Part shown: piece after piece, positions 34,236-44,808 of the stretch | Numbering within the stretch: position 1 is the first letter of the stretch | Layout of the letters: each line of letters starts with the position of its first letter | NCBI GenBank assembly: GCA_014360655.1 | Contig: JACIXC010000013.1 | Location: 38,462-102,461 of the forward strand | DNA: 64,000 bases | From: Actinomycetota bacterium | Lineage (GTDB): Bacteria > Actinomycetota > Geothermincolia > Geothermincolales > RBG-13-55-18 | Direction of reading: 5' to 3' | Position numbers and translations under genes: made by a program | The notes under the pieces: model-generated | Database searches by the model: none | What the model saw: only the letters and a program-made list of their open reading frames with translations | Told to the model about the DNA's origin: nothing

Positions 34236-35178
34236 GAGCATTCGGGGGTCAGACCTCGCCCCTGCCCGGGCAGACACGGAGGCGAGTCACCCCGGCCAAA
34301 ACGCAGGTGCCGGCCAACGCCTCCGGGTAGGGTTGCGGACCTTGCCCCGGGCAATGCCCTGGTTTCTGCCTTGAAGATGACCGGCGCGCGGGTCGTGACC
34401 GGCATTTGTGTTCAAGTACCTGTTCAAACACCGGTATTCCGACCCCTTGACACCATAGCGAGTGGGGTTGCCTCCCGGGCCGCCGGTCAGATCTCCTCGA
34501 GGTTCGCTTCTTCCTGCACGATGAGATCGTGGCGGGCGTCGCGCCGTTCGCCCGCCGATGCTCGTCTTTCCCCCTGCTTCCTCACCAGAAAAGAGGGCAG
34601 GAGGGCAAGGTATAGGAGCGCTTTCCTAAGGCGCGACAGGTTGCCGAAGCCCGCCATGGGCGGGACTCTCGTGCCCGACTTACCCGACAATCCTCACCAC
34701 CCCCATGACCTTTTTTCACCCGTCTCCCCCGCCGGGAAACCTCGTGATCCGCCGTCGCCCGCCGCGAAGGGTGTCCCGGTGCGGCAGGCGCCCCGCCTCC
34801 GCCGAAGCCCTCATGCCGCAAACGGGCGAAAGCCCTGCGGCGGCAAGCCCCGTGCCCTACCCGGAGTGTTTTGGATCAGGTTACATATTGTCGCCCCGCG
34901 CCCGTCCCTGTCAAGCGCATCCATGGCCCACCTTCATTGAGAGAAACCACCTTCATGAACCGGTCTTGCTTTCCCATCGGGATATCAAGGGGGCCTCTCT
35001 CCCGTTCTGGAGATTCTTCCCCAAACCCACCCTTTCCCCAAACCCACCCATTCTTTGCGCGATCCATGGTGATAATTGCCTTTTCCGTTGCTATACTAAT
35101 GTTGCTTTCTTTCAGCCAATGAGGGAAGCCGTGAGTACGCCCGGCTGCTGGGCCGCATGATGGCGCGAGGTGTTCGGC
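34236..35178. other. 943-base gap at the left edge of the accessory island
   Basis: No gene that I can support. A GGGGTCAGACC motif lies at 34245. A 67-codon open frame on the minus strand (34487-34690, ending LIVQEEANLEEI) has a plausible helical protein sequence but no ribosome site. Base composition drops toward the right (35040-35110), where promoter-like sequence precedes the SLOG gene. Confidence 0.5.
35063..35097 (+). promoter_or_regulatory. Extended -10 promoter for the SLOG/AAA operon
   Basis: TGCTATACT (TATACT at 35092-35097 with a TGN extension) lies about 80 bases upstream of the SLOG gene in a locally AT-rich stretch. A weak -35 (TGGTGA) is 19 bases further up; the extended -10 may compensate. 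It is the best promoter candidate for the four-gene plus-strand block. Confidence 0.4.
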
Positions 35179-35778
35179 ATGGGGGCTGCAGGGGATCCGG
35201 AGGTCCTGAAGATCGGGGTAACCGGTCACCGCATCCTCGTGGAGGAAGAGAGAATAATCGCGGGCATCGAGAGGGCCCTGGACCTGCTCCGAGACGCTTA
35301 CGGCGAGCGCGCCCTGGTCGTGCTCTCTTCCCTCGCCGAGGGGGCCGACCGCCTGGTGGCGGAAGCGGTGCTGCGCAGGCCCGCCTCGCGCCTCGTCGCC
35401 GTCATCCCCTTTCCCCTCGAGGACTACGTGAGAGATTTCGGCGAGGAGGGATCGACCTCCCGCGCCGAGTTCACCGAACTGTTGAAAAAGGCCTCGGAGA
35501 TAATCGAGCTCCCCGCAAACCCCGACAGGGACGAGGGCTACGCCCAGGGTGGGGACTACGTGGTGGACCGTTGCGACGTCCTCATCGCCGTCTGGGACGG
35601 GCGCGAGGCCCAGGGGCGGGGCGGCACGGGGGAGATGGTGGCGCGCGCCCGCTCGCAGGGGAAACCGGTGCTCATCGTGCGGGCCGGCAACCGCAAGCCC
35701 GGTACCCGCGAACCGACCACCCTGGGGGAGGAGCAAGGCCGCCTGATCGTGGAGGGGCTGCGCGAGGCGGACGCCTGA
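35179..35778 (+). CDS. SLOG-like nucleotide-sensor domain protein
   Basis: A 199-residue single-domain Rossmann-like protein. Motifs: KIGVTGHRIL at the N-terminus, LSSLAEGADRLVAEA, LVAVIPFPLEDYVRDF, then YVVDRCDVLIAVWDGREA with GGTGEMVARARSQGKPVLIV. This set (GHR, EGADR, DVLIAVWDG, GGT) is that of SLOG/LOG-like proteins, which bind or process nucleotide-derived signals and are often found next to TIR, AAA+ and RyR proteins in conflict systems. I take ATG 35179 as start because GAGG lies 8 bases before it; a GTG at 35170 is an alternative. It leads a plus-strand block with the PfkB-AAA, Clp and TIR genes, the next start being 15 bases away. Confidence 0.75.
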   Translation: MGAAGDPEVLKIGVTGHRILVEEERIIAGIERALDLLRDAYGERALVVLSSLAEGADRLVAEAVLRRPASRLVAVIPFPLEDYVRDFGEEGSTSRAEFTELLKKASEIIELPANPDRDEGYAQGGDYVVDRCDVLIAVWDGREAQGRGGTGEMVARARSQGKPVLIVRAGNRKPGTREPTTLGEEQGRLIVEGLREADA

Positions 35779-35793
35779 CGAGCGGAGGTGAAG

Positions 35794-37917
35794 ATGGGGG
35801 GAAAGAAGCTGGTGCGGATCGTGGGGGACATCACCATCGACTGGCAGATACTGCGACCGGGGGGGGCGAAAACCAAGGGCGTGGACATCGTCCACAGGTG
35901 GGGTTTGTCCAACTGCCAGGCCGCCGCGCAGGCCGGAGGGGCAGCCCTCCTCGCCGACCTCCTGCTGAAGATGAAGGAGCTGAGCGGGGACACGAGCCGG
36001 GAGATCTCAAGGCCGCACTTCAACAGGAAAGCCCTGCGGGAACCGGGTTCCACGGGCGTAGCCAGGACCTACATGACCTGGAAGCCCTTCCCGGCGGAAG
36101 CGGGGAACAGCGGGGAATACGCCTGGAGGATAAGCGACTTCCTGGGAGAGGACCGGCCCCGTCCTTCCGGCGCCGCCCGCACGCGTGCGGCGGAGAACGG
36201 CCCCGATGATCAGGGTGTCCCGGATATCCTGGTGATCGAGGACACCAACCTCGGCTTCCGGAGCGACAAGGCGTCGTGGCCCTCCTTCCTCGCCGGCGGC
36301 GGGGCGGCGACAGGGATGCCAGCGCACATATTCATCAAGACGGCGGACCCCCTCAACGGGAACGACCTCCTCAAGACCCTCTGCGAGCAACATGCCGACC
36401 GCCTGACGGTGTTCACCTCGGTGAGCGACCTGAGGAAGAGCGGCTGCCAGATCGGCTATGCCATTTCCTGGGAGCAGGTCTACGAGGAGATAGTGAACGC
36501 GGTCGCTGCCCACGAGCAGCTCAACCAGGCTAAACGCGTCGCGGTCTCCCTGGGTGCCTCGGGCGCGGTGCTGCTCACGAGGGGAGATGGAGGCGGCCGG
36601 GAAAGCTGGCTGGTCTTCGACCCCAAGAACCAGGAGGGAGACTGGGAGAAAAAGCACCCCGGCGACATGGTGGGCTACGGGACCTGCATCGCGGCCGCGC
36701 TCATCTGGGAGATAGCCGGGGGCGGCGGCGCGCAGAGGATGATGGATGCCCTGAAACGGGGCTGCAGTGCCTCCCGCACCCTGCACCGCATGGGGTACGA
36801 GAACGGCGCGAGGTTCCCCGCCCTGCGCCTGCGCTTCCCCTTCAAGACGGTGGCCGGCGCCATTCTCAAGGGACCTGCCGCCGCATTCACCGACGTGCAG
36901 CTCGCCTTCGATACCGGGGAGCGGCAGAACATCCTGAACGTGAAGCTGGCGGGCGAGGACAAGCTGAAGAAGGCTATGGAAATTATTTCCATAGGACCCG
37001 AGAGGTCGCTCACGGAGATCCCCCTCGAGCGCATCGGGCAGTGGTCCTCCGTGGACCGCGTGGAGATAGAGAGTATGCGCTCCATCAGCAACATCGTCGC
37101 GGAATACGTGAACCGCTACCGCGCGGGCGCCCGCCTGGAAAAGCCCCTTTCCCTCGCCGTCTTCGGCCCTCCCGGATCGGGCAAATCCTTCGCCATCAAG
37201 CAGATGGCCAGGTCCCTCTACCCGGACCTCATAGAGGACCGCGAGTTCAACCTCTCCCAGTTCTCCTCCGCAAACGAGCTTCCCGCCGCTTTCCACAAGG
37301 TGAGGGACATGGTGCTCGAGCAGTACCTCCCCCTCGTCTTCTGGGACGAGTTCGACACCCCCCTCGCGGGCCAGGAGCTGGGTTGGCTCAAGCACTTCCT
37401 GGCGCCCATGCAGGACGGGCGCTTCCGGGAAGGAGGGGTTTTCCACCCCATCGGACCCGCCATCTTCATCTTCGCGGGCAGCCAGTACGCGACCGTGGAG
37501 GAGTTCAAGCAGGGGAAGGTGGACAACAGGGAGGCGGAGAGGATCGCCAAGAAAGAGGATTTCCTGAGCCGCCTCAAGGGCTTCGTGAACATCCTGGGCC
37601 CGAACAGGCTGGAGAGCGAGGACTACGTCGACGAGAACTTCATCCTCAGGAGGGCCTTCCTCTTGAGGACCATCCTGGCGAGGAAAGCGCCGCGACTCAT
37701 CGACGATTCCGGCAACGCCAGCATCAACCCCGGCGTGCTCCACGCCTTCCTGAGGGTGAACAGGTACTTCTACGGGGCCCGCTCCATGGAGGCCCTGGTG
37801 GAGATGAGCTCCCTCTCCGGGAAAAGGTCCTTCGAGCTCTCCAGCCTGCCGGCGCGGCAGCAGCTGGCCATGCACGTGGACGCGGACGACTTCCTGCGAC
37901 ACGCGTGCACGCCGTGA
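35794..37917 (+). CDS. PfkB-like domain fused to AAA+ ATPase
   Basis: A 707-residue fusion. Residues 5-330 look like a ribokinase/PfkB fold: RIVGDITIDWQIL start, WGLSNCQAAAQAGG, IKTADPLNGNDLLKTL, AVSLGASGAVLLTRGDG. The catalytic loop that normally reads GAGD is degenerate: D291-M-V-G-Y-G-T297, with Thr for the catalytic Asp, so it probably senses rather than phosphorylates a nucleoside or sugar. The AAA+ part has Walker A G458-PPGSGKS465 and Walker B LVFWDE (D518, E519), with a sensor-1-like IFIFAGSQY. The C-terminus is helical. ATP hydrolysis by the AAA part should be gated by what the PfkB-like domain binds. The start has GGAGG five bases upstream. Confidence 0.75.
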   Translation: MGGKKLVRIVGDITIDWQILRPGGAKTKGVDIVHRWGLSNCQAAAQAGGAALLADLLLKMKELSGDTSREISRPHFNRKALREPGSTGVARTYMTWKPFPAEAGNSGEYAWRISDFLGEDRPRPSGAARTRAAENGPDDQGVPDILVIEDTNLGFRSDKASWPSFLAGGGAATGMPAHIFIKTADPLNGNDLLKTLCEQHADRLTVFTSVSDLRKSGCQIGYAISWEQVYEEIVNAVAAHEQLNQAKRVAVSLGASGAVLLTRGDGGGRESWLVFDPKNQEGDWEKKHPGDMVGYGTCIAAALIWEIAGGGGAQRMMDALKRGCSASRTLHRMGYENGARFPALRLRFPFKTVAGAILKGPAAAFTDVQLAFDTGERQNILNVKLAGEDKLKKAMEIISIGPERSLTEIPLERIGQWSSVDRVEIESMRSISNIVAEYVNRYRAGARLEKPLSLAVFGPPGSGKSFAIKQMARSLYPDLIEDREFNLSQFSSANELPAAFHKVRDMVLEQYLPLVFWDEFDTPLAGQELGWLKHFLAPMQDGRFREGGVFHPIGPAIFIFAGSQYATVEEFKQGKVDNREAERIAKKEDFLSRLKGFVNILGPNRLESEDYVDENFILRRAFLLRTILARKAPRLIDDSGNASINPGVLHAFLRVNRYFYGARSMEALVEMSSLSGKRSFELSSLPARQQLAMHVDADDFLRHACTP

Positions 37918-38055
37918 CAGGGGCGGCCGACATGGAAACCGAATTGGGCGCGGGGGAACGGCGCGGGGCCGTCTGCGCGCCGGGGGCGCGCTTCCCGCTT
38001 CAACCCATCACATGGAACATAATGGCATGCGCGCGCGACTGCCTGGAGGGCGGAC

Positions 38056-40456
<2,401 letters not shown>

Positions 40457-40464
<8 letters not shown>

Positions 40465-41503
40465 GTACCGTGTCTTCATCAGCTACTCGCACGAGGACGG
40501 CGACCTGGTGGAGAAGATCGTGAGCGTCCTCGAGGATGCCGGGTTGCGACCCATGTGGGACCGCGATTTCGCCTTCGGTCGCGGGTTCCCGGAACAGATA
40601 CGCATGCGTATCGCTCACGCCCATGTCTTCCTTCCCCTCATCACGGAGTCATCGAACAGGCGGGGATGGGTGCACCAGGAGATAGGCTACGCCATGGCGC
40701 TGCACGTCCCCGTGCTCCCCGTGGCCAGGGGGGCCTTGCCGGGGGAGATGCTGCGGGAGCTGCACGCCATGATGCTGAGCGAGGACCCCGCGGAGATGAG
40801 GACGCAGCTCACGGCGGACGTCTTCGAAAACCTTGTCAACGCCTGCCAGGAGGAGGGCTTCGCCCTCTACGAATGCGCGGAGCTCCCGGAGGAACGCACG
40901 GCCTTCATGGTAAGATATGCCAACAGCGTCTCGGACATGGGGGAATACGGGATGGTGCGGCAGAAGGGGGCCTACAGTTCCTTCAACATCCCCAACCGGG
41001 TCCTGTCGGATCCCGTGTGGGATATACGTTACGAACCCCGCGGATCCGGCGACTACCATAAGACACTGCAGCGGCGGGAGCGCCTGGCCCTGGAGAAGCA
41101 CGCTCAGGAGGCCGGTTGCAGGCTGATCGTGAACCCGGGGGTCTACACGGGGTACAGCGAGAGGGCGCGCATCGCCAGGCTGGAGACGCTGCTCGATTTC
41201 CTCCGCTCCCTGCCCGAGGAGAAGGTCCAGGTGGCCATAAACGAGAGGATGGACGAGGACGAGAACGTCACCCTGGTGGGAGACTGGTTCGCCGCCATAT
41301 CGGTATCCATGGCCGGCAACCGCCAGACCATCTTCACGCGTCACGCTCCGAGCATGCAGGGGAGAATAGAGTACTTCGACCAGGAATTCGAGGAGCTCCT
41401 GCAGGAACGCGGCTGGAAGGCTTCGTCGTCGCGCAACGCGGCGGTCGCCGAGATCGAGGCCTACGTGGCTGCCCTCGCGGATAAGAGCGGCGGGCACCCC
41501 TGA
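40457..41503 (+). CDS. TIR domain protein with unassigned C-terminal domain
   Basis: A 348-residue protein. Residues 1-125 form a TIR domain: RYRVFISYSHEDGDLVEKIV, WDRDFAFGRGF, HAHVFLPLITESSNRRGW and VHQE with E75 as the candidate NADase glutamate. The remaining 220 residues (GEYGMVRQKGAYSSFNIPNR, RRERLALEKHAQEAGCRLIV, KVQVAINERMDEDENVTLVG) form a separate alpha/beta domain that I do not recognise; it may recognise a ligand or protein. The gene overlaps the Clp gene by 8 bases, so it is made with the unfoldase. A TIR next to SLOG suggests that a nucleotide signal controls NAD loss or cyclic ADP-ribose-type production. Start ATG 40457; GTG at 40442 is possible. Confidence 0.85.
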
Positions 41504-41546
41504 CCGCGCCGCTTTAGCCAGTCGCGGGCGCTTTCCATCCGTCCCG

Positions 41547-42038
41547 TCACGTTTTCCGGGCTCTTCTCGCGTCGGCGATGAGCTTCCACCTGTCCAGCCT
41601 TTCCAGCCTGCGGGAACAATGACCGCAGAGGACAGCCCCGGCGAAAGCGCACGCCTCGCCCGCCACCACCACGGCGAACCCCACGTCCATGCGCCCGAAG
41701 CCCTCGCGGTCGCTCGCCGCCATGTACCAGAAAAAGGAGATGAGAAAGCCCAGTAGGGCGAAATACGAAGCCCACTTTCCGGAGCCGGAAAGGGAGGGTA
41801 AGAGGACGCCCATGGCGCAGGCCAGCAGGGAGACGGCCACGAAGACCATGCCCACCCCGTACATGCCGGCCACCCTGTTCAACTCCAACGAGTGATACCT
41901 GGGGCCGGCGAATCCGTTGTAGGCCTGGCCCCAGGTGTCCCTCGCCAGGGGCATGAGCAGCCCCGAGATTATCACCAGGCTCCCTGCCGCCACCAGGAGG
42001 GCGCCGAGTCTTCTCAGGCGCCTGAGCCTCTTTCTCAT
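41547..42038 (-). CDS. Small membrane protein with four helices
   Basis: A 163-residue membrane protein with a very basic N-terminus (MRKRLRRLRRLG), then four hydrophobic segments: ALLVAAGSLVIISGLLMPLA, VGMVFVAVSLLACAMGVLLP, YFALLGFLISFFWYMAA, and VGFAVVVAGEACAFAGAVLC. The last cytoplasmic stretch has CGHCSRRLERLDRW, which could bind a metal. A small membrane protein beside TIR genes may be a pore-forming or anchoring partner, but this is from position only. GTGGGGAGAAGCAAG precedes ATG 42038. It converges on the TIR gene at 40457. Confidence 0.65.
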   Translation of the reverse strand: MRKRLRRLRRLGALLVAAGSLVIISGLLMPLARDTWGQAYNGFAGPRYHSLELNRVAGMYGVGMVFVAVSLLACAMGVLLPSLSGSGKWASYFALLGFLISFFWYMAASDREGFGRMDVGFAVVVAGEACAFAGAVLCGHCSRRLERLDRWKLIADARRARKT

Positions 42039-42281
42039 CTTGCTTCTCCCCACCGACTCGGTTGCCCTCTTCCGCCCTTACGGTATGTTCGGGCCTTCCC
42101 CGATGATATATGGGCTTTCCCTGGGATTCTCGCGGGGAAGAAGGGGCCTTGAAGGAAGGGTAAACCGAAAGCCACGGACGGGATCCGAGATATTACATCA
42201 CTCGAGAGAACCCTGCCTTCGCGCGTTCGCGCGCCAAGAGCTCAGGGAGAAGCCCCCTTGCCGTCCCGGCACGGCATGCGG

Positions 42282-42370
42282 GCAAGCGCCCCGGAATGCC
42301 GCGGCGGGAACCTGTCGCGGAATCGCATGCACCGGGTGGACCGGCCTCGCGCAAGCAAGCGCCCCGGAAT
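42282..42370. repeat. Direct repeat in the 42039-42452 gap
   Basis: GCAAGCGCCCCGGAAT occurs exactly at 42282-42297 and 42355-42370. The 414-base gap between the membrane protein and the second TIR gene has no supportable gene. The base composition changes sharply from GC-rich to much lower GC at about 42450, where the TIR gene ends. Confidence 0.55.
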
Positions 42371-42452
42371 AACGCAACGAAAACCCGCCACCGTTCACGA
42401 GCAATCGGCGCCGCTTTCCGTCGCCCGTCCCCGGGCCTCCTCTCCCGCGAGG

Positions 42453-43724
42453 CTATTTCCAGACTTTCCTGAACGTATCTATCTCTTTGCCCAGCCAACC
42501 GTTTGCAAGCAGGCCACGCGCCGTTCTTGCTGCCTCCTCGATGAACTGCATTCCCCTGTACCTGACATGATCCTCGTCGAACTCCTTGATCTTTTCATAC
42601 ACCCTCTCGAAATCATTCTCGAAATCATCCGCACTCTCCCATACATTGTTGAAATGGCTTATCATGAGTTTCGCGAATATCGAATCGTTGCGCACCATGA
42701 AGATGGGGACGTATCCGCCCAAGCACAACACATGCCTGCCACGTTCTTTCCTTTGAATCCCCGCGTCGGCCAGGCTGCCGATATGGTACTGTTCAACGAA
42801 AGTGTATAGCTCCGTCTTTATCATGAATATGGTAGGGGTAAGGGACGAGAACATGGCCATGATTTTCCCTTTGTATGCTGAGTTCCTCAATCTCATGATC
42901 TCTTCGGTGGAAGCGCGAATATCTCTAAATAGGCTGCAGGTCTTGTAACGCTCGTCATCTTTTTCGTCATCGCCGCATTCCACGATCGCCCTTTGTTTTG
43001 CCGCCGGGGACAGGGGATTGAGAAGGATAACCCTGTACCTGGCGCCTCCTTTAAGACCGCTCTCTATCAGCTTTATACCGGCAGGTTGGGCGAAGTAATC
43101 CCTCAAGGCGTTTCCCATCATGAGGATCTCCTCTTCGCCGGACTGCTCCATCTGTCCCTTCACGGCATTGGCGAGTTCTTCCCCCTCTTCGCGCCTACTC
43201 TTGAAAATGCGCACGATGCCCGTTCCCTCCGCGATCTCGTCCATGTAGTCCTGGGCACCGTGACCACCGGCGCTCACGCCTTCCTTTCTCGGTAACTTAT
43301 TGGCTATTTTTCTTGCCAGGTCCTCGCAGGTCGTGAAGATTATCCTCGATCCATCCAACAAGCGGCCCTTTATATCCTCGCTGATTCCCTTAACGTTTCT
43401 AATCTTATCTTCACTTAAATCCTCGTGCCTGCAAACGTAAAACTCCAGGCCTTTCCCTTCGTGCTTCATTGCCGACATGATTTCCTTTAAAACGTTTTTG
43501 CTCAAGCTGACGTCAGCCGTCAGTATGCAGATAAAGTAGCGGCAATCCTTTATGATCCCGTCCACTTTTACCATCCAGTCGGGAACAGCTCCCATATTTT
43601 TTCGATCAAAGAAGACGTTATATCCCTTCTTCGTCAGCGTATGGTAGACTTTTTTTGCGCAGTCTTCTCCCGTATTGCCCTCATAGGAAATAAATACATC
43701 GTATTTCTCGGCCAGGTTTTTCAT
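42453..43724 (-). CDS. TIR domain protein with PLD-like sensor domain, low GC
   Basis: A 423-residue protein. The N-terminal 150 residues are a TIR domain (KYDVFISYEGNTGEDCAKKV, VFFDRKNMGAVPDW, YFICILTADVS), with E81 as the candidate catalytic Glu; the Trp that usually precedes it is missing. Residues about 190-423 resemble a phospholipase-D-like ligand domain found in bacterial sensors: EEILMMGNALRDYFA, ARYRVILLNPLSPAAKQRA, VPIFMVRNDSIFAKLM and the late FNNVWESADDF. Codon use is clearly AT-richer than all neighbours, a sign of horizontal transfer. ATG 43724 has GAAGGGGG upstream. It may be an independent defence gene inserted into the island. Confidence 0.82.
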   Translation of the reverse strand: MKNLAEKYDVFISYEGNTGEDCAKKVYHTLTKKGYNVFFDRKNMGAVPDWMVKVDGIIKDCRYFICILTADVSLSKNVLKEIMSAMKHEGKGLEFYVCRHEDLSEDKIRNVKGISEDIKGRLLDGSRIIFTTCEDLARKIANKLPRKEGVSAGGHGAQDYMDEIAEGTGIVRIFKSRREEGEELANAVKGQMEQSGEEEILMMGNALRDYFAQPAGIKLIESGLKGGARYRVILLNPLSPAAKQRAIVECGDDEKDDERYKTCSLFRDIRASTEEIMRLRNSAYKGKIMAMFSSLTPTIFMIKTELYTFVEQYHIGSLADAGIQRKERGRHVLCLGGYVPIFMVRNDSIFAKLMISHFNNVWESADDFENDFERVYEKIKEFDEDHVRYRGMQFIEEAARTARGLLANGWLGKEIDTFRKVWK

Positions 43725-43902
43725 CGCTACCCCCTTCACGGTATAAGGTCAAACACTTGCCCAGTCCTTCCGGAAGCTCGCGAACGCCCAGGGAGAGCTT
43801 TTGGATGAAAACGGTATCGTGGATCCTTTCCCCCCGCTTCGCCCTCCTTGCCCCTTGATATTGCCGCCTGAGTAGGCGCAACATGAACATCTTCAGGACC
43901 AT
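43681..43902 (-). CDS. Possible small protein or remnant upstream of TIR gene
   Basis: A 73-codon frame beginning MPLPELFPIMVLKMFM, with a basic middle (RRQYQGARRAKRGERIHD) and FIQKLSLGVRELPEGLG, that runs 44 bases into the TIR gene in another frame. There is no good ribosome site. It shares the lower GC of the TIR gene and may be a fragment of a transferred gene or non-coding. Confidence 0.25.
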   Translation of the reverse strand: MVLKMFMLRLLRRQYQGARRAKRGERIHDTVFIQKLSLGVRELPEGLGKCLTLYREGGSDEKPGREIRCIYFL

Positions 43903-43965
43903 GATAGGAAAAAGCTCCGGCAAAGGCAAGTTAACGCAGGCATAGCAACCCTGCCGGGGGACAAC

Positions 43966-44778
43966 TCAGAAGACCGCCTGGAACTTAGGGACGGCGGGGC
44001 CGATGCACAGCGTGTAGTAGCCCTCCCCCGGCAGGGGGAATTCGGCGCGGAAGTCCTCGTGCGCGGGAGACCATTTCGGCAAGGCCCCTGGGGGAACGGC
44101 CCCTTCCTTCTCGGAAAGGAGCAGGAGCAGGCAGGGAAGCTCGCCCGGAGCATGCATCTTCCAGGTGACCTCCAACCATAACCTTTCGCCGTCCACCAAG
44201 ACCTGGGAGTGAGTCTGCCCCCACTGCAGGAATCGCAGCTCGCAGAAAGCGGCGGCTTCCCGGCTTACGGCCCGGGCTTCCCTCAGGGAAGCGGAGGCCT
44301 CCTCCCAGAGGCCGGCGGCAAGCTGTTCGTGTGCCCTGTCGAAAAGCTCTACCATTTTCTGCCATGGAGGCTCCTCCGTTGAGTAAAGGTAGTGAAAGAT
44401 CTCGTATCCCAGCTCAGGGGGCACGTCGAGGGGGACCGCCGCCGACCCCTCGCGCGAGACGATGATCCTCACCGCCATGCCCGCCTCCCCGGGCATGGCC
44501 TGCAACCACGAGAAGGCGCGCTCAAGCAGGCCTCGGTCGGCGTGCGCCGCCTCCACCAGCACCTCCGCTATCCTCCACCGCAGGAGGATGCGCCCGTGCT
44601 CCCGCGCCGTCCAGCGATCCCACAGCCCGTCGAGATGACGCCTCAGGTAGCGCAGGGCGGCCACCTTCTCCAGGCAGTCCGTGCAGAGAAAGATGTGGTG
44701 CGCCAGGTCTCCGGCCTCCTCCTCGGCGGCGGTCTTGTTCACGTACCTTACGAGCGCCATCTCGTCGGGATGTTCCAC
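43966..44778 (-). CDS. Zinc-finger anti-sigma-like protein
   Basis: A 270-residue protein. The N-terminus has EHPDEMALVRYV and AHHIFLCTDCLEKVAAL, a His-Cys-x2-Cys zinc finger of the anti-sigma (zf-HC2) kind. A helical middle region follows (EVLVEAAHADRGLLERAFSWLQ), then FDRAHEQLAAGLWEEASASL, a TPR-like helical pair, and a C-terminal beta-sandwich-like domain (LWLEVTWKMHAPGELPCLL). No membrane helix is present, so it is cytoplasmic. GTG 44778 is used because GGAGG lies seven bases before it. It is 30 bases downstream of the sigma-like gene and should bind it. Confidence 0.7.
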   Translation of the reverse strand: MEHPDEMALVRYVNKTAAEEEAGDLAHHIFLCTDCLEKVAALRYLRRHLDGLWDRWTAREHGRILLRWRIAEVLVEAAHADRGLLERAFSWLQAMPGEAGMAVRIIVSREGSAAVPLDVPPELGYEIFHYLYSTEEPPWQKMVELFDRAHEQLAAGLWEEASASLREARAVSREAAAFCELRFLQWGQTHSQVLVDGERLWLEVTWKMHAPGELPCLLLLLSEKEGAVPPGALPKWSPAHEDFRAEFPLPGEGYYTLCIGPAVPKFQAVF

Positions 44779-44808
44779 GTCACGACCTCCGCTTTCCACT
44801 CCCCCTGC

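Noticed and set aside
34487..34690. Small minus-strand frame ending LIVQEEANLEEI
   Set aside because: Protein-like composition but no ribosome site and no known relative; kept only as a remark on the gap.
42450..43950. Low-GC segment considered as a prophage or integrative element
   Set aside because: No integrase, attachment repeat or tRNA gene is adjacent; only one clear gene differs in composition.
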